Origin: Erysipelotrichaceae bacterium
GTDB taxonomy: Bacteria; Bacillota_I; Bacilli_A; RFN20; CAG-826
DNA: 64,000 nucleotides
Reading direction: 5' to 3'
Assembly: GCA_015058945.1 (NCBI GenBank)
Contig: SVBF01000009.1
Span: 1-64,000, forward strand
In this document: one piece after another, positions 8,805 through 18,400 of the stretch
Position numbering within the stretch: position 1 is the first letter of the stretch
How the letters are laid out: each line of letters starts with the position of its first letter
Position numbers and translations under genes: made by a program
Notes under the pieces: model-generated
Told to the model about the DNA's origin: nothing
The model's input: only the letters and a program-made list of their open reading frames with translations
Database searches by the model: none

Positions 8805-9827
8805 ATGAGCCATAAATTCCAAAACGATTATTCCGTCCTCGCATCTCCGCGTATCCTCGAAGCCTTATCTAGATATGGCCAAGAGGAGAACGTGCCTTAT
8901 GGCCTGGACCGCCATAGCGCCCATGCCGCTTCCTTGATCAAGGAGAAGTTCGGCGCGCCGAATGGCTCGGTTTATTTCCTTTCCGGAGGCACCCAGACCA
9001 ACCTCGTCTTCCTCTCCGCGGCCCTGAAGCCCTTTGAGGCCGTGATCAGTTTGGGCAGTGGACACATCAACGTCCATGAGACGGGAGCGGTGGAGGGGAC
9101 CGGCCATAAGATCGTCGTCGTCCCCGGCAAAGAGGGGAAGATGTATCCCGAGGACATCGAGAAGGTCATGGCCACCCATCGCGACATGCACATGGTGAAG
9201 CCGCGCTTGGCCTATATCTCGAACTCGACCGAAATCGGGACGATCTATACCCGCGATGAACTTCGCGCCCTAAGGGAATGTTGCGACCGTCATGGCCTAT
9301 TGCTGTTTATCGACGGGGCGCGGTTAGGCAGCGCGCTGACGTCCAAGCAAAACGACGTCCCGCCTTCCCTAATCGGAGCGGTGGCGGACGGCTTCTATGT
9401 CGGCGGCACGAAGAACGGCCTGCTTTTCGGCGAGGCGCTTGTGGTCAATAATCCCTCCATCGCGGAAGGGTTCGCCTACCATATCAAAAACCGCGGGGCG
9501 ATGCTTGCGAAGGGATATGCCGTCGGCATCCAGTTCGAGGCCGCCTTCGAAGATGGCCTATATTTCGAGCTCGCGGAGAAGACCAACCGGATGGCGGACC
9601 GCCTTAAGGAAGGGCTCAAGAGACTTGGGCTGCCCATCATGGATTCGCCCACCAACCAGGTGTTCGTCACCTTGCCTAAGGGCAAAGCCGAGGCCTTCAT
9701 CGCCGCATATGGCTGCGAATTATGGGAGGACCAGGGCGAGAAAATGACCATCCGCTTCGTCACCTCCTTCGCTACCGAAGAGAAAGATGTGGTGGAGCTG
9801 CTTGACTTCGCTTCGTCTTTAATCTGA
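8805..9827 (+). CDS. ltaE: Low-specificity L-threonine aldolase family protein
   Basis: PLP enzyme of fold type I that cleaves L-threonine/allo-threonine to glycine and acetaldehyde. The N terminus FQNDYS replaces the common FRSDT-type start of the family. The PLP lysine is predicted in VGGTKNG (Lys203), preceded by the DGARLGSA motif that holds the cofactor ring. The length of 340 residues is typical. The gene stands alone between a terminator and a TetR gene and seems to be read from a leaderless promoter. A related beta-eliminating lyase activity is possible, but the aldolase assignment is the better fit. Confidence 0.85.
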   Translation: MSHKFQNDYSVLASPRILEALSRYGQEENVPYGLDRHSAHAASLIKEKFGAPNGSVYFLSGGTQTNLVFLSAALKPFEAVISLGSGHINVHETGAVEGTGHKIVVVPGKEGKMYPEDIEKVMATHRDMHMVKPRLAYISNSTEIGTIYTRDELRALRECCDRHGLLLFIDGARLGSALTSKQNDVPPSLIGAVADGFYVGGTKNGLLFGEALVVNNPSIAEGFAYHIKNRGAMLAKGYAVGIQFEAAFEDGLYFELAEKTNRMADRLKEGLKRLGLPIMDSPTNQVFVTLPKGKAEAFIAAYGCELWEDQGEKMTIRFVTSFATEEKDVVELLDFASSLI

Positions 9828-9880
9828 GACATAACGTCAGCGATTGCCGCGCGGCTTTCTTTTCGGTCAAATGGTTTTGC

Positions 9881-9909
9881 TTGAGTGAAAATGAGACATT
9901 TTGTATCAT
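9881..9909 (+). promoter_or_regulatory. Promoter of the TetR-family gene (leaderless)
   Basis: TTGAGT (9881-9886), a 17-base spacer and TATCAT (9904-9909). The ATG at 9916 is the seventh base after the -10 box, so the transcript should begin at the start codon. Confidence 0.65.
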
Positions 9910-9915
9910 GTGGCC

Positions 9916-10428
9916 ATGGGGAACAAAACCGAAATCGCCCTACAAAACGCCGCGCTTCATCTGCTTGGCGACCGTCATTACCTCGATGTCACCGTGACGG
10001 ATTTGGTGCGCGAGGCCAAGGTTTCCCGCGCCTCCTTTTACCGTCATTACAATTCCTTTGATGACGTCGTCAACGCCTATATCCAAAGCCGTGGCGCGAA
10101 CATGACGTCGAAGCTATTGCCCATCTTGCTCTCGGGCGACAAAGAGCACATCATCAATGCCCTGACGGAGATCTATTCCGTCGTTGAGACGAAAGAGGAC
10201 CCCATCATCAATTCGTTGCCGGAGAACCGGCTCTATTTGCAGAACAAAATCAACGTCGGCCCCCATCTGCTCGGCCGTAGCGGCGATTTGCCGATCGATA
10301 AGGCCTTCGGTCCCTTCGTCGGCTATTCCACCATCGTCGACATCGCGGTGGCGTGGAAGAAGGGCGGTTTCGTCTATTCCGCGCGGGAAGTCGCGGAATA
10401 TACCTATTGGTATATTTGGCGTAAGTGA
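9916..10428 (+). CDS. TetR/AcrR-family transcriptional regulator
   Basis: A 170-residue DNA-binding protein. The N-terminal helix-turn-helix is visible as VTDLVREAKVSRASFYRHY, the classic TetR recognition region, at about residues 26-45. The C-terminal ligand domain is short and ends in YTYWYIWRK. I start it at 9916: the earlier TTG at 9901 and GTG at 9910 lie on or next to the -10 box. No Shine-Dalgarno site is present. The target is unknown; the neighbours are threonine aldolase and a metal-resistance operon, and no operator repeated at either could be seen. Confidence 0.85.
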   Translation: MGNKTEIALQNAALHLLGDRHYLDVTVTDLVREAKVSRASFYRHYNSFDDVVNAYIQSRGANMTSKLLPILLSGDKEHIINALTEIYSVVETKEDPIINSLPENRLYLQNKINVGPHLLGRSGDLPIDKAFGPFVGYSTIVDIAVAWKKGGFVYSAREVAEYTYWYIWRK

Positions 10429-10486
10429 TTGCGCCCTAGTGCGTCATTATTTCCAATGAAAGCGCACTTTCTTTGCCTTTCCTAAA

Positions 10487-10525
10487 ATATGATTAGATAT
10501 TCATATAAATATTGATTCATATATT
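10487..10525 (+). promoter_or_regulatory. Predicted ArsR operator (two AT-rich imperfect palindromes)
   Basis: ATATGATTAGATATTCATAT (10487-10506) has ATATGA/TCATAT arms, like the TATGAA/TTCATA arms of CzrA/SmtB-type operators. A second, poorer palindrome at 10508-10525 covers the -35 box. Both lie just upstream of arsR, so self-regulation is likely. Confidence 0.6.
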
Positions 10526-10540
10526 ATTCAGGTCTATAGT
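10512..10540 (+). promoter_or_regulatory. Promoter of the arsR-zntA operon
   Basis: TTGATT (10512-10517), a 17-base spacer and TATAGT (10535-10540). The predicted start is near 10547 at the Shine-Dalgarno GGAGG, giving a short leader. Confidence 0.7.
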
Positions 10541-10559
10541 GTTGCCGGAGGATAACCTC

Positions 10560-10883
10560 ATGATCGATGAAATCACCTTAGCCAAAATGGCCGATATGCT
10601 CTCCATCGCGAGCGACCAGACCCGTCTGAAGATCCTCGTCTGCCTTCTTGGCGACGACTTCGCGGAAGGGGAGAAGAACCATAAGCCGATCGAACGTAAC
10701 GTCAGCGACATCGTCGCCTTGACCGGCGCGTCCCAATCTTTGGTGTCCCATCAGTTAAAGATCCTCAAAGACGCCGAGCTCGTGGAATCGCGTCGCGATG
10801 GCAGGCAGATCTTCTATTCGCTTTCCGACCGTCACGTCTATGACCTCGTCGAGGTTGTCTTAGAACACGTCAGCGAGGAGTGA
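10560..10883 (+). CDS. czrA: ArsR/SmtB-family Zn/Cd-responsive repressor
   Basis: Winged-helix metal sensor of 107 residues. The recognition region reads ALTGASQSLVSHQLKILKDA, and the wing follows at RRDGRQIFYSLSD. In the last helix Asp90, His92, His103 and Glu106 repeat exactly the spacing of the alpha-5 zinc site of SmtB and CzrA (D-x-H-x10-H-x2-E), so zinc (possibly cobalt) sensing is predicted. The alpha-3 Cys site of CadC is absent. The ATG at 10560 is preferred over 10512 because GGAGG lies 8 bases upstream and the promoter overlaps the longer version. It lies 4 bases before the metal-exporting ATPase it should control. The symbol is by analogy. Confidence 0.88.
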   Translation: MIDEITLAKMADMLSIASDQTRLKILVCLLGDDFAEGEKNHKPIERNVSDIVALTGASQSLVSHQLKILKDAELVESRRDGRQIFYSLSDRHVYDLVEVVLEHVSEE

Positions 10884-10887
10884 GACG

Positions 10888-13032
10888 ATGAGACGCCGCG
10901 TCTATTCCATTCGGGGTTTCGATTGCCCCAATTGCGCGAACAAATGCGAGGCGCATCTTGCCAAGCATCCTAAGATCGGCTCGGCGCGCATCGATTATCT
11001 TTCGCAGCGCCTCTACCTGACCTATCCCGAAGGGGAACTGACCGTCGACGAAATCAAGGCGGTCATCAAGGAAGTGGAGGACGACCCGATCGAGATCGAT
11101 GAACCCGAGGCGAAGAAAAAGAAGGGCGTCGACAAAGAGAGACTCTCCCTGATCCTTCGCATCGCTTATTGCTTGGTGGTCTTTTTGCTCTGCGGCCTTC
11201 TTTTCCGCGATTTATATTGGGTGCGCTTTGGCCTATATCTCAGCGCTTTGGCGGTGATCGAATACGACATCTTGCTCAAAGTGGCGGGCAACCTCATCCA
11301 TCGCCGCAATCCCCTCGACGAATATCTCTTGATCTCCGTCGCCTCGATCGGGGCCTTCGTGTTGGCTTCGCTCAAATATGCCGAGCAAGGTTCCGTTTCA
11401 ATCACCGGGAATGGCCCATTCCTCATCGAGGAACATTTCGAGGCGGTGCTGGTCTGTTTGCTTTGGCAAGTGGGGGAGCTACTGCAGGACTTATCCGTCG
11501 ACGCGTCGCGAAAGGCGATCGAGAAAGCCGCGGATTCGCGCGTCGAGGAAGCGTTGTTGCTCCATGATGACGAGACGAAGCGCGTCAAGGCAAAGGATTT
11601 GCTTTCCGGCGACATGGTCCTCGTCATGGCCGGCTCGCTCATCCCCGTCGATGGCGTGGTGACTTCGGGCGAAGGCTATTGCGACGCCTCCTCCCTGACG
11701 GGCGAAAGCAACCCGATCCCCGTCAAAGAGGGCGCGACCGTCTATGGCGGCACCTTGCTCACTCAGGGCGAAGTGAAAGTCCGCGCCACCAAAGACTATG
11801 CCTCCTCCGCAAGCGCGAAGATCCTCGACCTGGTGACCTCCTCGATGGAGAAGAAGGGCGTGGCGGAGAAATTCATCACCAAATTCGCGCGGTGGTATAC
11901 CCCCGCCATCTTCTTATTCGCCCTGATTTATCTCCTCATCGCCGGCTTCGTCGGTCCCTCGTGGAGAAGCGCGGTCTATACCGGGCTTGAGATCATGGTC
12001 ATCTCCTGCCCCTGCGCGATCGTGATTTCGGTGCCCCTAGCCTATTTCGCCGCGGTCGGGCTCGCGAGCAAGCGTGGGGTCATCGTCAAAGGCGTGGCCT
12101 ATCTCGATGAGCTTAACCGCGTGAACACCGTTTGCCTCGATAAGACGGGGACGCTCACGAAGGGGCGCTTCGCCTTGACCCAAAAAGAAGTCGATTCTGC
12201 GTTAGATGAACGCGAATTCGACCGACTTTTGCGGACTTTGGAGGAACGTTCCACCCATCCTCTCGCACGGACGATCTGCCGTGAACTAACGGATGTCACA
12301 CCCGCCATGGCGACCGATTTCGAATCGCTGCTTGGCTATGGCGTCAGCGCGAAGATCGACGGCAAAACCTATTTCGCCGGGAACAAGAAGATGCTCGAAG
12401 TCCATGGATTATCCGCGAAAGAGGAGGGCTCCGGGGTCTATGTCTATCTCTTCGATGAGACGAAAGTGTATGGCTACGTCCGCCTCGAGGACGAGGAAAA
12501 AGACGGGTCGAAGGAATTCTTGGCGGAACTTAGAAAACGCGGCGTCGAACCCGTTTTGCTTAGCGGTGACAAAGAAGCCAACGTCTCTTCCTTCTCCGCG
12601 AAGATGGGCATCGCCTCCTATAAGGCCGAACTATTGCCCGAGGATAAGCTCCATTACCTTGAAGACTTGCAAGAGGCGGGGCAGACCGTCGCCTTCGTGG
12701 GCGATGGTGTCAACGACGCGCCTTGTTTAAAGAAGGCCGATGTCGGGGTGGCGATGGGCGGCTTAGGCGCGGATTTGGCCGTGGAGGAAAGCGACGTCAT
12801 TTTGACCCGGGACGACCCGATGCAGATCCTAAGCGCGTTATCGGTCGCGAAAAAATGCCGTCACGTCATCGTCTTCAATATCGCCTTCGCCTTGCTCGCG
12901 AAGCTCATCATCCTCGTCTTGGCCATGGTTTTCGGGGAGAGGATGCCGATGGAAGTCGCGGTGCTCGCCGATACGGGCATGGCCGTTTTGCTCACGGTTA
13001 ACTCCTTGCTGCTACTACGTAGACGGAATTAA
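10888..13032 (+). CDS. zntA: Zn2+/Cd2+-exporting P1B-type ATPase
   Basis: Heavy-metal efflux pump of 714 residues. An N-terminal metal-binding HMA domain carries CPNC (Cys13-Cys16). The transmembrane metal site is CPC (374-376) and the phosphorylated residue is Asp418 in DKTGTLTKG; TGES and GDGVNDAP are also present. The last helix contains LADTGMAVLLTVNS, whose Asp is typical of the Zn/Cd/Pb subgroup (P1B-2), not copper pumps. It is translated from a GAGGAG inside the end of arsR. With the zinc-type sensor upstream, export of excess zinc or cadmium is the likely role. The nuclease gene addB follows after 11 bases. Confidence 0.92.
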   Translation: MRRRVYSIRGFDCPNCANKCEAHLAKHPKIGSARIDYLSQRLYLTYPEGELTVDEIKAVIKEVEDDPIEIDEPEAKKKKGVDKERLSLILRIAYCLVVFLLCGLLFRDLYWVRFGLYLSALAVIEYDILLKVAGNLIHRRNPLDEYLLISVASIGAFVLASLKYAEQGSVSITGNGPFLIEEHFEAVLVCLLWQVGELLQDLSVDASRKAIEKAADSRVEEALLLHDDETKRVKAKDLLSGDMVLVMAGSLIPVDGVVTSGEGYCDASSLTGESNPIPVKEGATVYGGTLLTQGEVKVRATKDYASSASAKILDLVTSSMEKKGVAEKFITKFARWYTPAIFLFALIYLLIAGFVGPSWRSAVYTGLEIMVISCPCAIVISVPLAYFAAVGLASKRGVIVKGVAYLDELNRVNTVCLDKTGTLTKGRFALTQKEVDSALDEREFDRLLRTLEERSTHPLARTICRELTDVTPAMATDFESLLGYGVSAKIDGKTYFAGNKKMLEVHGLSAKEEGSGVYVYLFDETKVYGYVRLEDEEKDGSKEFLAELRKRGVEPVLLSGDKEANVSSFSAKMGIASYKAELLPEDKLHYLEDLQEAGQTVAFVGDGVNDAPCLKKADVGVAMGGLGADLAVEESDVILTRDDPMQILSALSVAKKCRHVIVFNIAFALLAKLIILVLAMVFGERMPMEVAVLADTGMAVLLTVNSLLLLRRRN

Positions 13033-13043
13033 AATATTCCGTG

Positions 13044-15449
13044 ATGGAATTTAAGAAAAACCCGATCATCGTCGCCGATAGGGATTATTTCCCCTTGCTG
13101 TTTTCTTTCCGCAGGGAACACCCGGAAATCGCCTTCAAATTGCTCGGGGTCGAGGAACTCATCGACCGCGCGAGCATCTCTTTTCCCCATAATCCGATCA
13201 AGTACCTTTTGCCTCTAGGGATGGATTACGTCAAAGCGAAGAAATACCTTCGCCTTCTCCGCCTTTCCCCCGAATCCGAGGAACTTTCCTTTATCCGCGC
13301 GGCCTTGCCTAGTGAGGAAATCGCGACGGATCCCCTAGGCGATTATGAGTTATCCCATGCCTCGATTTATCTGCTTGAGATGGCGGAGGACATCGAAATC
13401 CACGCCTTATTGAAGCGGAAGGGATATGAGGCCATCGACATGTCGCTTACCGAACTCGGTTTGTCGCGCCACCTGCCCGAAAAACCGACCGTCACCCTCT
13501 TCCAAAACAAATACGCCCAATATACTTATCTCTTCTCCACATTAAGGGAGCGGTTGCTCCAAGGCGAGATCAAACCCGGGGACGTGCGCATTCAAATCGC
13601 TAGTGCCAACGACGCTTTCTTCTTCCGTTTGATCGGCTCGCTTTTCGGTATCAAGGTCGATTGCCCGATCGAGAGCAATTTGACCATGAATCCCCGCGTC
13701 TCTTCCTTGCTCGCCACGATGCAGCAAAAGGGTGCTTTGGAAATACCGGAAGGCGACGGAGACGAATGTAAAATCGTCCGCGACGCGATCATGGAATACG
13801 GGTTGTCTTCTTTGCCTTTTCCCATCGCCTACGCGAGCCTTACCGAGATCCTCCAAGCCCGGAAGGAAGTTGAGAAAACCGACGGGGAGGGGATCCTTTG
13901 CGTCGACCGTTATGTCTTCGCCCCCGAAAGCGAAATCTATTTGACCTGTTTGCAAAACGGACCCTTTTACAAGGTCTACGCCGACGACGACGTCTATGAT
14001 GACGCGACATTGCTAGGGATGAACGCGAACCCGAGCTACGTGAAGACTGAGCTTGAGCGGCGGAAGAAGCGCAACTTCCTCCTCTATCATCGCTTTGCCT
14101 TGCTTTCGCGCGTCAAGGAACACCTCGCCGACAAGATCTACGCATCACAGTTCCAAGTCGAGGGCGAATGGCCCGAAGTCCCCGGCCCGAGTTATCTGGA
14201 ACCTACCGGCGTCCATACCGCCGCCTCTTCGTTGCTTTTTGGCATGAACGTCTACGACCGAAACTTCGTCTCGACCCCCCAAGGCGTCTATCATAGCTAC
14301 GATTCGCGTTATAAGGGGATCGAAGGCTATCGCATGGAGAAAGACCATTGGTCGATCACGAACCTCAAGAATTACATTCCTTGTCCTTATAAATATTACC
14401 TCGACACCGTTTTGCCTCGGACTTCGCGCGATATGCGCCCCGCCTATGCCGGCACGATGGTGCACAAGGTCCTCGAGAGGATTTACGAGGAGGACTTCGA
14501 CCTCGAGGAAGCCATCCTCGAAGGCAAAGCGGCTTACGCGGAACATCGGCAGCGCGACGGCGAGGCCGAAGCGCCTTATGACTCGATCTTGCTCGAAGTG
14601 ATCGCGGAGAACGTCCGCGCCTATGCGCCGTTGATCCGCAAACAACGGGAGCACATGAAACTCATCGCCTCCTATGCCGAGCTCGACGTGCGGTGGGCCT
14701 ATGCGGACGAGAAAGGCTCCTATCCCTTCAAGGGCAAGGTGGATAACGTCTTGCTCTTAGGCGATGAGTCGGGGCGCTACTTCGTCGTGAACGACTATAA
14801 GAGCGGCCAAGAGACCTTCCATCCCTATGAGGCGTTCCTTGGCCATAGCATCCAGCTTCCCGCTTACGCCGACGCGTTAATCCATGGCGATTTCGTCAAA
14901 GAAAACGGCGGGGTTTTCGCGGGAATGGGCATCAAAACGGTCCTTTTCCCCTCGTTTGCGAGCGCGTTTAAAAACGATGGCGACCTCTCGCTCGCCCAAG
15001 CGCGGAAAAGTCTCGCGAGCCATGGCGTCTTCCTTAACAACGAACATTTTTGGAAGGTGGCCGACGATACGGCCTTCAAAGAGAAAAAAGACAAAAAGGG
15101 CGCGACGATCACCGAATGCAAATGCAGCGGCGATTACCTTTCCTGCGGCCCCTATACGTTCGATCTAGGCGGCGCGGGCCATCTTTCCGGCATCAAAGGG
15201 GCCGCCCCGTATTCGCTAGACGAGCTGCTCGAGGACACGAAAAAGGCGTGCCTGGACATCATCCATCGCATCGAGCGCGGCGAGTTTCCCATGGCTCCTA
15301 CCTCGGAGGATCTTTCCGTTGCCCCGAAGACGAACGAGCTCACCTGTTCTTTCTGCGGTTATAAGGACGTGTGTTACCGCAACCCCCTGCGCGACATGGC
15401 GGACTATTCCACCAAGGTGCGCCTGAAGTTCTTTAAGGAGGAGAAGTGA
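13044..15449 (+). CDS. addB: AddB/RexB-like nuclease subunit
   Basis: Partner of AddA in the helicase-nuclease that processes double-strand breaks for recombination. The C-terminal third is a PD-(D/E)XK nuclease: VVNDYKSGQ near residue 583 supplies the Asp and Lys, followed by HSIQLPAYA, the conserved Gln helix. The four cysteines of the AddB iron-sulfur staple are present: one in PCPYKYY near 447 and three in CSFCGYKDVC near 767. The N-terminal helicase-like part (about 1-400) is diverged and no Walker A is visible, as in RexB. At 801 residues it is shorter than B. subtilis AddB. I start at ATG 13044, not the adjoining GTG. The stop overlaps the addA start by one base. Confidence 0.85.
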   Translation: MEFKKNPIIVADRDYFPLLFSFRREHPEIAFKLLGVEELIDRASISFPHNPIKYLLPLGMDYVKAKKYLRLLRLSPESEELSFIRAALPSEEIATDPLGDYELSHASIYLLEMAEDIEIHALLKRKGYEAIDMSLTELGLSRHLPEKPTVTLFQNKYAQYTYLFSTLRERLLQGEIKPGDVRIQIASANDAFFFRLIGSLFGIKVDCPIESNLTMNPRVSSLLATMQQKGALEIPEGDGDECKIVRDAIMEYGLSSLPFPIAYASLTEILQARKEVEKTDGEGILCVDRYVFAPESEIYLTCLQNGPFYKVYADDDVYDDATLLGMNANPSYVKTELERRKKRNFLLYHRFALLSRVKEHLADKIYASQFQVEGEWPEVPGPSYLEPTGVHTAASSLLFGMNVYDRNFVSTPQGVYHSYDSRYKGIEGYRMEKDHWSITNLKNYIPCPYKYYLDTVLPRTSRDMRPAYAGTMVHKVLERIYEEDFDLEEAILEGKAAYAEHRQRDGEAEAPYDSILLEVIAENVRAYAPLIRKQREHMKLIASYAELDVRWAYADEKGSYPFKGKVDNVLLLGDESGRYFVVNDYKSGQETFHPYEAFLGHSIQLPAYADALIHGDFVKENGGVFAGMGIKTVLFPSFASAFKNDGDLSLAQARKSLASHGVFLNNEHFWKVADDTAFKEKKDKKGATITECKCSGDYLSCGPYTFDLGGAGHLSGIKGAAPYSLDELLEDTKKACLDIIHRIERGEFPMAPTSEDLSVAPKTNELTCSFCGYKDVCYRNPLRDMADYSTKVRLKFFKEEK

Positions 15450-18400
15450 TGTCCTTCAACGAAGAGCAGCTGCTCGCCATCAAAGCGAAGTCCACCGAAG
15501 ACATCCTCATCTCCGCCGGGGCGGGGTCGGGGAAGACGAAGACGCTCAGCGAGCGCGTCTTTACCCTCGTCGATTCCGGGCAGATTAAGCCAAGCGCCCT
15601 CTTGGTGCTCACGTTCACGAACAATTCCGCCCACGAGATGAAGGAGCGCATCCTCTCCCGCTTTGGGGAAGACGATCCCCATTACGCGGAGATGCTTTCC
15701 GCCCACATCCAGTCCTTCGATTCCTTTAACGCCTATTTGGTGCGTTCCTATGCCGGGCGGCTTGGCGTCGCCCCTTCCTTCACCATCTTGCCGGACACCT
15801 TTTACCAGACGCTGCAAAGCCGTTACGTCGATGAGGCCCTCGAGGAGGCCTATCTCGATGTCGCCCAAAGGGCGAAGATCGTCGCCTTCCTTTCGCGCTT
15901 TGGCTACAAAAACGACGGCAAACTCAAATCCGCCGTCCTCCTCGTCCTAAAGGAACTAAACAAACTTCCCCCGGACAAACGGGCGGCCTATCTCGCTTCT
16001 TACCGCGACCGTTTCCTTTCCGATGACTTTGTCAAAACCCTTTACCATGACGTCGTCGCCGCCGAGAAAAAGGCGATTGAGGATTGCTTGAGGCGCGCCT
16101 ATGTCCTCGATCAGATCTCCGCTTCGATCGTTGGGGAGGACGTCGATTTTCGTGCCGTCGACCATGCCTTGACTTCGCCCCATCTTTATCAGGGGGAACT
16201 AAGGGAGCTTTGCCTTTCGCCCGACCTTGAGGCCGAAGACGATTTCCTTAACCGCGAATATCACGAGATCCTCACCCTATGCGATCTCGATGACGAAGAA
16301 TTCGTCTCTTCCGCCGCGAATTTCCTCGAAGACCACGCCGGCGACTATTTCCAGAGGGAATACCCGGGTTCGCGGAAGAAGGAACTATGCTCGGCTCATT
16401 ACCATAAACCCGTCTTCGTCTGCCTTAAGGGCGTGAGGGACATCCTCAAAGAAGTGGCGGAGCTAGGAAGCCTTTCCGAAGAAGGGGAGAAACTGCGTTA
16501 TTTCTCTTGCGGCGTGGACGTCCTCTTCTCTCTTGCCGATGCGACTGAAAGGAAACTCTATACCTATCGTCTTGCGCATAACGCATATGTATTTGGCGAC
16601 GTCTCCTCATTGGCGTTAAGCCTCTTCACCGATCCTTCTTACGCCGACATCGCCGAGGAGATCCGTTCCCGCTTCGATTACGTCATGGTGGACGAATATC
16701 AGGACACCAACGACGCTCAGGAGACCTTCCTCGATAGCCTGCTCACCCCCCGTAAGGACGGGAGTAGGGCGCATCTATTCTGCGTCGGCGACGCCAAGCA
16801 ATCGATCTATGCCTTCCGCGCCTCAAACGTCGCCCTCTTCCGCGCCAGGCAAAAGCGTTATCTCGTCGAAGCCGGCAGCCGCGTCATCCCGATGAACAAA
16901 AACTACCGTTCCGCCAAGCGACTGCTCGACGACATCAACCATATCTTCTCTTCCTATATGACCTTGGATTGGGGTGGGACCGATTACCTCGACCCGATGG
17001 AACGCCTCACCTATGACCCGAAAGTAAACCTATATAACGAGGATCTGCCCGGCTATGGCGTGCACCGCATTTTGCCTCCCGACGCCTATCGCCTCCAAAA
17101 GAAGGACGTCCGGAAGGAACGCGATGGGGAGACCGATTACGAAGCCAAGGCGATCTTGGAGGACATCAAGAACAAAATCGCCTCCGGTTTCCTCGTTTTC
17201 GACCGCGCGGGTAAAGAGAAGAAAGTCCGTCCGTGCCGTTATGGCGATTTCTGCGTTTTGATCCGCAAAAAGAAGTCCGTTTCCGTTTATCAGAAGCTTT
17301 TCAACGAGAACGGCGTGCCCCTCAATAACCACCTCACGGTGGACTTGCGCGAGGTCAACGCGATCATCTTGCTACAATCGTTGCTGCGTTTGCTCTGTTA
17401 TGTCGATGGCGACGATTCCATCGACGTCACCCATTGCTTCGCCTCGGTCGCCAGAAGCTACGTCTATTCCTATGACGACACGAAACTTCATCGCATTCTC
17501 TCCGCGGGAGACGTCGGCGGGAAAGAAGTGATCGCCTCGATCGAAGGCGATCCCATCATGAAGGAACTGCGCGCCTTTCACGAAGAGCATCAAGGCGATG
17601 CCCTCCACACGCTTTTCCTCGCCCTCATCGAACGCTTCCACGTCATCGAGAAGCTCTATCTCATCGGCGACGTGGAGGATAACGTCGCCAAGATCGAGTC
17701 CCTTTATGCGTTGCTCCTTTCGATGGAACAGGTCGGGGGAGGGTTAAGTGAATTCGTCTCCCTCTTTGAGGACATCGATAAGCATCGCCTTTCCATGGAC
17801 TCGGAGACGGTGCAGGAAAGCGAGGACGCCGTCGACCTCATGACCATCCACGGCTCCAAAGGCTTGGAGCGTAAGATCGTCTATCTGCCCTCGTCGCAAA
17901 ACGGCATCAGCAAAGGCGGCGGTGGCTTGAATCGCCCGGGCTTCGAATTCGGTTTGGACGACGGCTTCGATTTCCCTTACCTCGCCTTGCCTCGCGAAGA
18001 GGGAAAACAATCCGTCGATACTTTGGTGGCGAGAAAGAAGAGGCTATGCGAAGTCGACGAGGAAGAACAGGAGCATGTGCGTCTACTCTATGTCGCCCTC
18101 ACCCGCGCCGAAAACGCGGTCTATGTCGTCGGGCGAGACGAAGGGGAGAAAAACGGATATGTCATGTATTCCTCTTTGCCGCGAAAGACCGTGGTGAGCC
18201 AAGAAATCCTTTCCTTTGCTTCCGCTTCGTCCAAAAAACGTTATGAGGATTCGCTTTCCCTTTCGCTTGAGGAAGAACCACCTTTGCCTCCGGAGATGAA
18301 GGCGATCTACCTCGACTTAAGGAAACAATACGTAACCGCCCTCGTCGAAAAGGAAAAGAAAGAGGCGGTGGCGGGGGTCCTCGATGACGCCTATCAAGCC

